Shown: positions 32,305 through 41,151 of the stretch, one piece after another
How the letters are laid out: each line of letters opens with the position of its first letter
Numbering within the stretch: position 1 is the stretch's first letter
Assembly: GCF_001544555.2 (NCBI RefSeq)
Contig: NZ_FCOK02000081.1
Location: forward strand, 1-44,799
Direction: 5' to 3'
DNA length: 44,799 bases
Source: Caballeronia udeis
GTDB taxonomy: Bacteria; Pseudomonadota; Gammaproteobacteria; Burkholderiales; Burkholderiaceae
The notes under the pieces: generated by a model
Seen by the model: the letters and a program-made list of their open reading frames with translations, nothing else
Told to the model about the DNA's origin: nothing
The model's database searches: none
Program-made: the position numbers and the translations under genes

Positions 32305-32508
32305 TCCTTAAAGAATTTTCATAAACTATAAATTACTTCAAGTTTCGCAGCCGGGGCCTTCTGGTCATTGACATAGCCTCGAGCTCAATCGAGAAAAAGC
32401 TTCAATTATTGGCAACAAGCAATTGAATCGATTGAATTTCACCTGCGAGTTAAAGTAAATTCAGACTCGCAAGAATGCATTGCAAACACCTGATCCAAAA
32501 GACTTTTC
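32305..32508. other. AT-rich, inverted-repeat-rich spacer between tmk and holB
   Basis: 204 bp clearly richer in A and T than the surrounding DNA. It contains inverted repeats CTCGA/TCGAG (32378-32393), TTCAATT/AATTGAA (32401-32407, 32421-32427), GAATTT/AAATTC (32434-32439, 32457-32462) and TGCGAGT/ACTCGCA (32444-32450, 32465-32471), plus a perfect TTGACA at 32368-32373 without a clear -10. No coding sequence is visible. Confidence 0.65.
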
Positions 32509-33537
32509 ATGATCTATCCGTGGCAAACCGATGACTGGTCCCGTCTCGAGCAACTGCGTGCAAGCTGGCCGCATGCGTTGCTCCTGCACGGTCGCGCGGG
32601 TATCGGCAAATTGCAGTTTGCGCAGCATCTTGCTCAAAGCCTGCTTTGCGAAACCCCGACCGACACGCGCGAACCGTGCGGACATTGCGTGGCTTGCCTG
32701 TGGTTCAGCCAGGGCAACCATCCCGACTACCGCGCGGTGCTGCCCGAAGCGCTCGCCGGTGAATTGATCAGCGACGACAAGGCAGACAAGGCCGATACGG
32801 ACGACAGCAAGAAAACGAAGGTGCCGAGCAAGGAGATCAAGATCGATCAGGTGCTCGGACTGATGAATTTCTTCAGCCTCGGGTCGCACCGGGGCGGTTT
32901 GCGCGTCGTATTGATATACCCGGCGGAATCGATCAACGTGTTCGCCGCCAACGCATTGCTCAAGACGCTGGAAGAACCGCCGGCGGGTGTGGTGTTCATC
33001 CTGGTCACGGCGCGTATAGACCGCTTGCTGCCGACCATCATCAGCCGCTGCCGCCAATGGCCGATGACCCTCCCGGCCACCGAGCCCGCCGTTGCATGGC
33101 TGGCGCAGCAGGGCGTGGAGCGCCCCGCGGCGGTACTGGCGGAGGCGGGCGGCGCGCCGCTGACCGCATTGGCGCTCGCCTCGGACGAAAACCGCGCGCT
33201 GCGTGATTTCGCGCTGGCGCAACTGGCCGCCGGTCCCGCGTGCGATGCGTTTGCATGCGGTGAAAGCCTGCAAAAGCTGCCCGTTCCCATGGTGCTCGGC
33301 TGGCTGCAGCGCTGGCTTTACGACCTGCTCGCGCAGAAAACGGCGGGGCGTCCGCGCTACTTCCCGGGGGCATCGAAGGCGCTCGAACGCTGCGCTGCGC
33401 AGATCGATACCGAGCGTTTCGCCCACTTCCAAAAGACCGTGACGCGGCAACGCGCGGTGGAAAACCATCCGCTGAACGCGCGGCTGGTGTTCGAAGAACT
33501 GTTCCTCGGCTATCGCGACGTGTTCACTGCTGCATGA
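32509..33537 (+). CDS. holB: DNA polymerase III subunit delta'
   Basis: A clamp-loader subunit of the replicative polymerase, 342 residues. The start MIYPWQ and the modified P-loop GRAGIGKLQFA near residue 28-38 are typical. A zinc module with Cys residues in CGHCVAC near residues 62-67 follows, then NALLKTLEEPP, and SRCR (sensor/arginine finger) near residue 180. A charged linker rich in Asp and Lys (about 85-107) is an insertion seen in this group. No ribosome binding site is evident before the ATG; an AAAAG/CTTTT mini-hairpin lies there instead. It continues the mltG-tmk cluster after an unusual gap. Confidence 0.93.
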   Translation: MIYPWQTDDWSRLEQLRASWPHALLLHGRAGIGKLQFAQHLAQSLLCETPTDTREPCGHCVACLWFSQGNHPDYRAVLPEALAGELISDDKADKADTDDSKKTKVPSKEIKIDQVLGLMNFFSLGSHRGGLRVVLIYPAESINVFAANALLKTLEEPPAGVVFILVTARIDRLLPTIISRCRQWPMTLPATEPAVAWLAQQGVERPAAVLAEAGGAPLTALALASDENRALRDFALAQLAAGPACDAFACGESLQKLPVPMVLGWLQRWLYDLLAQKTAGRPRYFPGASKALERCAAQIDTERFAHFQKTVTRQRAVENHPLNARLVFEELFLGYRDVFTAA

Positions 33538-33571
33538 CTATCGATTCACTCTTTTTGCACACGACCGCACT

Positions 33572-34069
33572 ATGAACCTCAACTTCCGCGACGCCACGCT
33601 CGACGATCTTCCCGGCATTGTGGCCATCTACAATTCCACGGTGCCGTCGCGCCTTGTTACCGCCGACCTGGAGCCCGTGACGGTCGAAAGCCGGCTCGCG
33701 TGGTTTCATGCACATGGCCCGAAGGCGCGGCCGCTGTGGGTGGTTGAAGAAAATGGCGAGGTCGTCGCGTGGCTGAGTTTCTCGGATTTCTACGGCCGTC
33801 CGGCCTATCTGCGCACCGCCGAAGTCAGCATTTATCTCGCCGAAAGTGCACGTGGGAAAGGGCTCGGGAAGCAGTTGCTGCAAGTGGCGCTGGAACGTGC
33901 TCCGGCGCTGGGTATCGACACGCTTCTGGGTTTCATCTTCGGCCACAACGAACCGAGCCTGCGTCTGTTCCAGCGCTTCGAATTCCAGACATGGGGCACG
34001 CTGCCGCGCGTCGCAGTGCTGGACGGCATTGAACGAGACCTCGTGATTCTCGGTCGCCGGCTCGGCTGA
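33572..34069 (+). CDS. GNAT family N-acetyltransferase, phosphinothricin acetyltransferase-like
   Basis: A 165-residue GNAT enzyme. NLNFRDATLDDLPGIVAIYN at the start, YLRTAEVSIYLAESARGKGLGKQLL (acetyl-CoA-binding motif A, RGKGLGK) in the middle, and FGHNEPSLRLFQRFEFQTWGTLPRV at the end are typical of the PAT/MddA group that acetylates phosphinothricin, methionine sulfoximine or methionine sulfone. The actual substrate is not known. It sits 34 bp after holB and 63 bp before tatD, inside a cluster that in many bacteria lacks it. Confidence 0.88.
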   Translation: MNLNFRDATLDDLPGIVAIYNSTVPSRLVTADLEPVTVESRLAWFHAHGPKARPLWVVEENGEVVAWLSFSDFYGRPAYLRTAEVSIYLAESARGKGLGKQLLQVALERAPALGIDTLLGFIFGHNEPSLRLFQRFEFQTWGTLPRVAVLDGIERDLVILGRRLG

Positions 34070-34132
34070 CCGATACGACCGATATGACTTATAGCTTGAA
34101 AGCCAGACCCATCCCGCTTTAACGGAATTCCC

Positions 34133-34936
34133 ATGTTCGTCGATTCGCATTGCCACATCAATTTCGAAGGCCTGGCCGACCGTCTGCCCGAAGTGCTCGA
34201 CAAGATGCGCGAGCTGAAGGTGACGCATGCGCTGTGCGTCTCGGTCGATCTGGAAACGCTGCCTTCCGTGCTGAAGATCGCCGAGGAAAACGAGCATATC
34301 TACGCATCGGTCGGCGTGCATCCGGATCACGAGGACGCACGCGAACCGAGCGTGGCGGATCTCGTGGAACTGGCGAGGCATCCGAAAGTAGTCGCCATTG
34401 GCGAGACGGGACTGGACTATTACCGTCTGGAAGGACGCAGCATTGCCGATATGGAATGGCAGCGCGAGCGCTTCCGCACGCATATCCGGGCCGCGCACGC
34501 CACCGCAAAGCCGCTGATCATCCATACACGCTCGTCGTGGGAAGACACGCTGCGGATCATGGCCGAGGAACGCGCGAGCGTGCCGGGCGGGGTGATGCAT
34601 TGCTTCACGGAGCCGTGGCACGTCGCCCAAGCGGCGCTCGCCCAGGATTTTTACATTTCGCTATCGGGCATTGTGACGTTCAAGAGCGCGAAAGACGTGC
34701 AGGACGTCGCGGGACGGGTGCCGCTCGAGCGTTTGCTGATTGAAACCGACTCGCCGTATCTGGCGCCGGTGCCGTATCGCGGGAAATCGAATGAACCTGC
34801 GTACGTAAGTTATGTCGGACGCTTCATCGCGCAATTGCGCGAGATGCCGGAAGAAGCGCTGGCGGCAGCTACCACCCGTAATTTTTTCACGCTGTTCAAG
34901 ATCCCGCAGCCACAGCCGCAGCCAGTCGGGCACTGA
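34133..34936 (+). CDS. ycfH: TatD family metal-dependent hydrolase (YcfH type)
   Basis: A TIM-barrel hydrolase, probably a metal-dependent deoxyribonuclease, of 267 residues. The metal ligands are visible: HCH in FVDSHCHINF (His6, His8), Glu in AIGETGLDYYR, His in LIIHTR, His in GVMHCF and Asp in IETDSPYL. It occupies the position after holB that E. coli ycfH has, which supports the YcfH rather than TatD assignment. The C-terminus ends in a Pro/Gln repeat (PQPQPQP). Confidence 0.93.
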   Translation: MFVDSHCHINFEGLADRLPEVLDKMRELKVTHALCVSVDLETLPSVLKIAEENEHIYASVGVHPDHEDAREPSVADLVELARHPKVVAIGETGLDYYRLEGRSIADMEWQRERFRTHIRAAHATAKPLIIHTRSSWEDTLRIMAEERASVPGGVMHCFTEPWHVAQAALAQDFYISLSGIVTFKSAKDVQDVAGRVPLERLLIETDSPYLAPVPYRGKSNEPAYVSYVGRFIAQLREMPEEALAAATTRNFFTLFKIPQPQPQPVGH

Positions 34937-35041
34937 AGCTCGCTACGGCCCCGGTACGGCTCTTCACCGCTGCGCGTCTGATCGCCCGCCCGACAGATCG
35001 TAATTTTGTTATCAGAACGTCAAGTAATCCCCAAGGAACAC

Positions 35042-35818
35042 ATGCTTACATTTTCGACAGTTTCCTCTTCGACCCTTTCAACGTCCTCCGCCCGCCAATC
35101 CGCATTGACGCGTAAAACGTGGCGAACCCTTGTGACGGGCCTGGTGCTGACGGCGGCTTCCATCGCGCAACCCGCCTTCGCGGCGCCCGCTGACTCCATG
35201 ATCAAGGCGGTAAAGTTCGACGACGTATCTGCCGTTAAAAAGCTGTTGTCACAGGGCGTGGACCCGAATCTGGTCGATAACACCGGCACGCCGCTGCTCG
35301 TGATCGCTGCGAGGGAAAAGTCGGACAAGGTAGGCAAGCTGCTCGCCGACAACCCGAACATCGACCTTGAAAAGCTCGATCCCGCCGGTGAAAACGCGAT
35401 GATGCTGGCCGCGCTCAACGACGACCTCAACTTCGTGAACATGCTGATCGCGAAGGACGCGGAGGTGAACAAGAAGGGCTGGACGCCGCTGCACTACGCC
35501 GCCACCAACGGTCATGACGACGTGGTCAAGGTGCTGCTCGATCATTCGGCCTACATCGATGCCGGTTCGCCCAACGGCACGACCCCGCTGATGATGGCGG
35601 CGCGCGGCGGCCATCTGTCGACGGTCAAGCTGCTGCTCGATGAAGGCGCCGATTTGCGGGTCAAGAACCAGATTGGCCTGACGGCGGTGGACTTCGCGAA
35701 TCAGTATCACGAGAAAGATGTGGCGCAAGGGCTGGCGGCGCGCCTGGCAGCGATGCAAAACCAGGGCGCGGCGGGCGCGTCCGGAGCATCGCAAAGTGGT
35801 GCAAACAGTGCAAAATGA
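35042..35818 (+). CDS. Exported ankyrin-repeat protein
   Basis: A 258-residue protein with a long signal peptide (residues about 1-50; basic RKTWR then a hydrophobic core and AFAAPA cleavage region) and four to five ankyrin repeats, best seen at GWTPLHYAATNGHDDVVKVLLDHSAYIDAG and NGTTPLMMAARGGHLSTVKLLLDEGADL. It probably acts in the periplasm by binding another protein; the partner is unknown. A Gly/Ala/Ser-rich tail closes it. The ATG at 35042 follows AAGGAA by 5-6 nt. It is downstream of tatD by 105 bp in the same direction. Confidence 0.9.
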   Translation: MLTFSTVSSSTLSTSSARQSALTRKTWRTLVTGLVLTAASIAQPAFAAPADSMIKAVKFDDVSAVKKLLSQGVDPNLVDNTGTPLLVIAAREKSDKVGKLLADNPNIDLEKLDPAGENAMMLAALNDDLNFVNMLIAKDAEVNKKGWTPLHYAATNGHDDVVKVLLDHSAYIDAGSPNGTTPLMMAARGGHLSTVKLLLDEGADLRVKNQIGLTAVDFANQYHEKDVAQGLAARLAAMQNQGAAGASGASQSGANSAK

Positions 35819-36041
35819 CGCTCGCACGGCGCGGACCTGACTCGGGTTTGACCGACCACAGGTCCCGACCGTGCAAGACGACGAAAATACGAGGAACAGC
35901 GGGTGTGATCCGGGAATGATGAGCCAAGGATGGCGCGTCCGGGTTCGTTCGCTGGATATGACGGGTTTGGCCAACAAGACAGGATGTTTTCACCTGCGCA
36001 TCCAGGCTGGCCCGCAATCGCCAACATAAGAAAGGACCATC

Positions 36042-36398
36042 ATGCAGCGGGTTTTTGTCATGGCCAGTGTGCTCGCGTTTCCGCTCAGCGCGGCCGCGTT
36101 CACAGGCAACGATCTGAACATGCTTTGTACCAAGACGGATACGGCCTCACGCAGCGCATGCGCGGCTTATATAGAAGGTGCTGCTGACGGCATCTACAAC
36201 ACCATTGAAGCCATTGGCGGTACATCGGGACCGCAGATCGGCCAGTATTTTTGCCTCCCGGTCGACGTCAAGCCGCAGGAACTGACGGACGCAGTACGCA
36301 AGTTCATCGCCGACAACCCCACGCGCGGCAACTTCAACGCGACGACCATGGTGTCGCTCGGGCTTGGCAAGGCTTTCCCTTGCAAGGCTGAAAAGTAA
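36042..36398 (+). CDS. Rap1a/Tai-like secreted protein
   Basis: A 118-residue exported protein (signal peptide to about residue 19, ending SAAAF). The mature part has the Rap1a/Tai domain pattern: GNDLNMLC, ACAAYIEGAADGIY, YFCLPVDV, LTDAVRKFIADNP and LGLGKAFPC, with four Cys likely forming two disulfides. Known members (Rap1a of Serratia, Tai4) are periplasmic immunity proteins against type VI amidase effectors, but many homologues stand alone. No effector or T6SS gene is nearby, so an immunity role is not supported here. Ribosome binding site AAGGA 6-7 nt before the ATG at 36042. Confidence 0.8.
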   Translation: MQRVFVMASVLAFPLSAAAFTGNDLNMLCTKTDTASRSACAAYIEGAADGIYNTIEAIGGTSGPQIGQYFCLPVDVKPQELTDAVRKFIADNPTRGNFNATTMVSLGLGKAFPCKAEK

Positions 36399-36637
36399 GC
36401 CCCTCTCCAAGGCGGCGAGGTTCGCCGCTGCCGCCCGTTCGTTCACCGGCTGGCGCGGCGCTTGCTGCAATGCAATAGAATAGTCATCTGATCACGCTGC
36501 TGGCGCGCTAGACCGGCCGGCCGCCGGTGCCGCTCTGCTGCATCCAAAGGCAGGCCGCAACAAAGCGCAATCCGGGTTTCGCGCAATATTCCGTCGTATC
36601 CCCGATATCACCTTCCAAGGCTGATCCCACGACGACG

Positions 36638-37933
36638 ATGATCTCTTTCGACTCCTTCGAGCGAATCGCTTCCGCTCCCCTTAGTACCTGGCCCGGCACG
36701 CTTGTCGTCGCGGCGCTGGGCGTGCTGTTCGCCATCGGCGTGCATCGCGTGGGCGCCCGTATCCTGGTGCGTATCGCGCGGCCGTATCCGCTGATGAGCG
36801 TGATGCTGCGTTTCATCGATAAACCCGCGCTCGCCCTGCTGATCATCCTCGGCCTGGGTTTCGTGCTGGTGGAAACCCCCGATGCGCTTCCGTTCGCCGC
36901 TGCGCTGCGTGACCTGCTGACCGTGACGCTGATCGTCGCGCTGACGTGGCTTGCAGTGCGCTCCGTGGGCGCGGTGGCCGAAGCGCTCGTGCAGGCCCAT
37001 CCGCTGGACAGCCAGGACAACCTGCAAGCACGCCGGATTCACACGCAGGCTCGCGTGCTGGCGCGCTCGGTGATGGTGGTGATCGTGATCATCGGTTTCG
37101 GCGGCGCGTTGATGACGTTTCCCGCCGTGCGGCAGGTCGGCGCGAGCTTGCTGGCGTCGGCGGGCGTGGCGGGGCTGGTCGCGGGTATAGCCGCGCGGCC
37201 GGTGCTGGGCAACCTGATCGCAGGATTGCAGATCGCGTTGTCGCAACCTATCCGTCTTGACGATGTGGTGGTGATCCAGGGCGAATGGGGGCGCGTGGAG
37301 GAGATCACGGGCACCTATGTGTCAATCCGGATCTGGGACCAGCGGCGGCTGATCGTGCCGCTGCAGTGGTTTATCGAGAACCCGTTCGCCAACTGGACAC
37401 GCAACAGTTCGCAGATCATTGGCACCGTGTTTTTCTACGTGGATTACCGCATGCCGATCGCGCCAATGCGGGAGGAGCTCGAGCGCATTCTGCAAAATGC
37501 GCCGGAGTGGGACAAACGCGTGCAGGTCCTGCAAGTCACCGACGCCACCGAAAAATCCATGCAGCTTCGCGTGCTCGTCAGCTCGTTCGATTCCGGTTTG
37601 AACTTCGATCTTCGATGCCGCGTCCGCGAGGGCCTGCTGAACTTCGCGCAATCGACCTATCCACAGTTTCTGCCGCGGACGCGAGCGGATATATCGCCGG
37701 AGGGGGAGCATGGAGATTTTGTCCAGCCGCCCGAGCATAGCCTCGCTGACGGCATGACCGGCACGGCCGGAACGATCAGGTCGCCAGTGTCCAGCAGGAC
37801 GGCCAACACGGAGGCCGATCCGGTCGCGAGCCGGGGAGAGCGGAACGGGCCGGACGCATCCGCGCATTCCGCGGCGACCACCGCCCCGGGCACGCCCGGC
37901 GGCGCTGCGGTTGAACCGGTTGAACGGCGCTGA
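36638..37933 (+). CDS. MscS-family mechanosensitive ion channel
   Basis: A small-conductance mechanosensitive channel of 431 residues. Five hydrophobic helices precede the pore-lining segment SAGVAGLVAGIAARPVLGN (about 185-200), the MscS hallmark, followed by the beta domain PIRLDDVVVIQGEWGRVEEITGTYVSIRIWDQRRLIVP. The C-terminal domain is followed by a tail of about 80 residues rich in Pro, Gly, Thr, Ala and charged residues, not found in E. coli MscS and probably disordered. The channel likely relieves osmotic downshock. The ATG at 36638 has weak ribosome binding support; longer N-terminal starts at 36527 look non-coding. Osmoprotectant gene otsA lies 244 bp downstream. Confidence 0.9.
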   Translation: MISFDSFERIASAPLSTWPGTLVVAALGVLFAIGVHRVGARILVRIARPYPLMSVMLRFIDKPALALLIILGLGFVLVETPDALPFAAALRDLLTVTLIVALTWLAVRSVGAVAEALVQAHPLDSQDNLQARRIHTQARVLARSVMVVIVIIGFGGALMTFPAVRQVGASLLASAGVAGLVAGIAARPVLGNLIAGLQIALSQPIRLDDVVVIQGEWGRVEEITGTYVSIRIWDQRRLIVPLQWFIENPFANWTRNSSQIIGTVFFYVDYRMPIAPMREELERILQNAPEWDKRVQVLQVTDATEKSMQLRVLVSSFDSGLNFDLRCRVREGLLNFAQSTYPQFLPRTRADISPEGEHGDFVQPPEHSLADGMTGTAGTIRSPVSSRTANTEADPVASRGERNGPDASAHSAATTAPGTPGGAAVEPVERR

Positions 37934-38177
37934 ACCGGCCGGTGGCATCGAGATTGCGGGCACATTCACGCGAGGCTCGAATTGCGGACAACGCCCGGCA
38001 TCGGAGAATGCGGCACAGGAATTGAACTGACGCCGCTGGGCGGGGCCGAACGAACATCATCTGCGCACAACGGAGAAAAGCACCGTCACCCAAAGGCCGC
38101 GACCTCATATGTACGCGGCCAGGAAAAAAATACACACACCCTGAACAGAATCCAGAATTGCAAAAAGGAAGCCAGTA

Positions 38178-39632
38178 ATGACCCGCCTAGTTGTTGTATC
38201 GAACCGCGTTGCCTCTCCAACAGAAACCAAAGGCTCGGCCGGCGGTCTCGCCGTGGGCGTCTTTGGCGCGCTGAAGGATAGCGGCGGCGTCTGGTTCGGC
38301 TGGAGCGGCGACGTCGTGAGCGACAGCGTGGCGAACCAGGGCCCAAAGCTCGAACAGGACGGCGCGGTCACGTTCGCGACGGTCGGTTTGCCGAAGAAGG
38401 ATTACGACCAGTATTACCGCGGTTTTTCGAACGCGACCTTGTGGCCTGTCTTCCACTATCGCAACGACCTGGCCGTCTACGACCGGGACGAATACGCGGG
38501 ATACAGACGGGTCAATTCATGGCTCGCGCATCGCGCAATCAAGCTGCTGCAACCCGACGACGTGATCTGGGTCCACGACTATCACCTGATCCCGTTCGGC
38601 GAAGCGCTGCGCTCGGAAGGCGTGACCAACCGGATGGGGTTTTTCCTGCATATCCCGTTTCCCTCGCCGCAGATCCTGCTCAACATTCCGCCTCACGAAG
38701 AACTGGTCAAGTCGCTGTGCTGCTATGACGTGGTGGGGTTCCAGACACCGGGCGACCAGGCCGCTTTCCACGATTACATCGTGCGCCACGCGCATGGAAC
38801 AGCCACCGCGGAGGGTGTTGTGGAAGCGTTCGGCCGCAAGCTGAAAACCGGCGTGTACCGCATCGGCATCTTCCCCGATGAAATCGCCGAACAGGCCACC
38901 CGCGGCGAAGCGCGCCAGGACGTGATGGACCTGAAGCAAAGCCTGGAAGGCCGCAAGCTGATCATGAGCGTCGACCGCCTCGACTACTCAAAAGGCCTGG
39001 TGGAGCGCTTCAAGGCGTTCGAGTATTTCCTCGAAAAATCGCCTGAATGGCGGGGCAATGTCACGCTGGTGCAGATCGCGCCGCCCACGCGCTCGGATGT
39101 CGATACCTACCAGCAGATTCGCCATAACCTCGAATATGAAGCAGGACGTATCAACGGCAGATACTCGGGCCTCGACTACACGCCGATCCGATATATGAAC
39201 CAGCGTTACGACCGGTGGAAACTGATGTCGCTGTTTCGCGAGTCGCAGATCGGGCTGGTCACGCCATTGCGCGACGGCATGAACCTGGTCGCCAAGGAAT
39301 ATGTCGCGGCGCAAAATCCCGATGATCCCGGCGTGCTCGTGTTGTCGCAGTTCGCGGGCGCCGCAGACGAAATGAAGGGTGCGCTGATGGTGAATCCGCA
39401 CGACATGGTCGGCATGAGCGAAGCTATTGGCCGGGCGCTTTCCATGCCGCTCGCCGAACGCCGCGAGCGCTACGAAACCAACATGGTGATGCTTCGCAAA
39501 TATGACCTGGGCGTCTGGCGCGACTCGTTTCTCGCCGACTTGCGCGGCGTGAAACTGGCTAAGCCCTTGGCCGACCCGCTGGCTAATCCGTTGTCCAAGC
39601 CGCAGGACAAACGCCCGGCAGGTCGCACGTAA
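38178..39632 (+). CDS. otsA: Alpha,alpha-trehalose-phosphate synthase (UDP-forming)
   Basis: Makes trehalose-6-phosphate from UDP-glucose and glucose-6-phosphate, the first step in synthesis of the osmoprotectant trehalose. It is a GT20 enzyme of 484 residues. Typical elements are RLVVVSNRV and GSAGGLAVGV at the start, VWVHDYHLI-type IWVHDYHLIPFGEALR, FFLHIPFP, the nucleotide-sugar site SVDRLDYSKGL, and TPLRDGMNLVAKEYVA near the end. The last 25 residues form a Pro/Leu/Lys-rich tail with the repeated unit KPLADPLANPLSKP. The ribosome binding site AAAGGA is good. No otsB phosphatase is in the window. Confidence 0.97.
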   Translation: MTRLVVVSNRVASPTETKGSAGGLAVGVFGALKDSGGVWFGWSGDVVSDSVANQGPKLEQDGAVTFATVGLPKKDYDQYYRGFSNATLWPVFHYRNDLAVYDRDEYAGYRRVNSWLAHRAIKLLQPDDVIWVHDYHLIPFGEALRSEGVTNRMGFFLHIPFPSPQILLNIPPHEELVKSLCCYDVVGFQTPGDQAAFHDYIVRHAHGTATAEGVVEAFGRKLKTGVYRIGIFPDEIAEQATRGEARQDVMDLKQSLEGRKLIMSVDRLDYSKGLVERFKAFEYFLEKSPEWRGNVTLVQIAPPTRSDVDTYQQIRHNLEYEAGRINGRYSGLDYTPIRYMNQRYDRWKLMSLFRESQIGLVTPLRDGMNLVAKEYVAAQNPDDPGVLVLSQFAGAADEMKGALMVNPHDMVGMSEAIGRALSMPLAERRERYETNMVMLRKYDLGVWRDSFLADLRGVKLAKPLADPLANPLSKPQDKRPAGRT

Positions 39633-39914
39633 CAACACATGAAGCGCCTATGAAAAGCGGCGCTTGCCACTCGGATTTCTGACCAAAAACCAGCTAAAAC
39701 CGTTGTTATTCGAGTGTTTCGCGACTGTAACAGGGTCGTGAAAGTGAAAGTTTTGCCAACATCCGGGCTTCCGCGGCCAATAATACGATGTTGCGCTCGC
39801 GCGCGTTGCATATCAACGCCGCGTACGAGTGCGGCCGGCGACCGTGCCGATCACTGTTGATCACTATCACCGACTAAACATCACGGCGACGTAAGACCGA
39901 TGGAGACGCGAACA

Positions 39915-40982
39915 ATGAGAATTGCACAAATAGCCCCCTTGACCGAATCGGTGCCGCCCAAGCTGTACGGGGGCACTGAGCGGGTCGTCTCGTATATCAC
40001 CGAGGCGCTCGTTGAACTCGGCCACGATGTGACCCTGTTCGCTTCAGGCGACTCGCAAACCAAGGCGAAGCTGGAAGCCGTCTGGCCGCGCGCGTTGCGC
40101 CTGGACCCGGCTATCCGTGACCGGATCGCCCCGCACATGCTCCTGATGGAAATGGTGCGGCGCCGTGCCGATGATTTCGACGTTCTGCATTTCCACATGG
40201 ATTACTACTCGTTCTCGCTGTTCAAGCGCCAGGACACGCCGTTCGTCACCACGCTGCACGGCCGTCTCGACTTGCCGGAGCAGCAGCCCGTCTTCAACAC
40301 GTTCAACACCGCGCCGGTTATCTCTATTTCGGACGCGCAACGCCATCCGTTGCCGCAGGCCAAGTGGCTGACCACCGTGTATCACGGGCTGCCGGAAACG
40401 CGCTACATGCCGCAGCCGGTTGAACAGACGTACCTGGCGTTCCTCGGGCGTATATCGCCGGAAAAACGGGTCGATACCGCCATCCGTATCGCCGGCCGGT
40501 GCGGCATGAAGATCAAGATCGCGGCGAAGGTGGACGCAGCGGACCGTGAGTACTACGAACGCGAAATCGCACCGCTGATGGAGCTGCCGTATGTGGAATT
40601 CATCGGCGAGATCGCCGATGACCAGAAGGCCGACTTTCTCTCCGGCGCCCACGCGCTGCTGTTCCCGATCGACTGGCCGGAACCCTTCGGGCTGGTCATG
40701 ATCGAGTCAATGGCATGCGGCACGCCGGTGATCGCGTTCAATCGCGGCTCCGTGCCGGAAGTGCTGGACGAGGGCGTGACGGGGTTCATCGTCGAGGACG
40801 AGATTGGCGCAGTGGCCGCCGTGAACCGGCTGCATACGGTATCGCGCGAGGGCGTGCGCAAGCGCTTTGAAGAACGCTTCACGTCGCATCGCATGGCGCA
40901 GCAATACGTTGATGCTTATCAGGCAGTCATGCGCGCGCAGAAGCGTTCGCGCTTCAAGCTCATCGACAGCGCGACCAGCTAA
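39915..40982 (+). CDS. Glycosyltransferase family 4 protein
   Basis: A GT-B fold glycosyltransferase of 355 residues. The acceptor-side glycine loop is in PPKLYGGTERVV at residue 13-25, and the donor site has the EX7E motif in PEPFGLVMIESMACGTPVIA, with FLGRISPEKRVDTAI before it. It probably uses a nucleotide sugar to modify a small or lipid acceptor. Start MRIAQIAPL at 39915 has a GGAGA site 8-9 nt before; an ATG at 39900 is in frame but overlaps that site. It follows otsA after 282 bp without a T-run terminator between them. Related genes with otsA suggest stress-linked polysaccharide or glycoside synthesis, which is inference. Confidence 0.88.
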   Translation: MRIAQIAPLTESVPPKLYGGTERVVSYITEALVELGHDVTLFASGDSQTKAKLEAVWPRALRLDPAIRDRIAPHMLLMEMVRRRADDFDVLHFHMDYYSFSLFKRQDTPFVTTLHGRLDLPEQQPVFNTFNTAPVISISDAQRHPLPQAKWLTTVYHGLPETRYMPQPVEQTYLAFLGRISPEKRVDTAIRIAGRCGMKIKIAAKVDAADREYYEREIAPLMELPYVEFIGEIADDQKADFLSGAHALLFPIDWPEPFGLVMIESMACGTPVIAFNRGSVPEVLDEGVTGFIVEDEIGAVAAVNRLHTVSREGVRKRFEERFTSHRMAQQYVDAYQAVMRAQKRSRFKLIDSATS

Positions 40983-41026
40983 AAGGCCTGTCTGGCAAGC
41001 GCCTCGCCCGATTCAAGGCCAAAAAG

Positions 41027-41074
41027 AAAACCGCCGCGCAGGACGACCGTCTGGTCGTACTGCGCGGCGGTTTT
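41027..41074. terminator. Long bidirectional terminator between the glycosyltransferase and SYLF genes
   Basis: A 15-bp outer stem (41027-41041 with 41060-41074) encloses a second 6-bp stem (41043-41048 with 41053-41058) with a GTCT loop. A-run before and T-run after allow function on both strands. Confidence 0.93.
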
Positions 41075-41151
41075 GACTTTAGCGCACGTTTCGGTGCACA
41101 TGATTAAGGATTCAGGCCAACTCTCGCTGGCCGAATACCTTTATCAGATCA

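Noticed and set aside
32461..34630. Two long minus-strand frames opposite holB, the GNAT gene and tatD
   Set aside because: No ribosome binding sites or domains; the plus-strand genes are unambiguous.
36042..36398. Type VI secretion immunity locus
   Set aside because: Only a Rap1a-like protein is present; no effector, VgrG, Hcp or other T6SS gene lies within the window.
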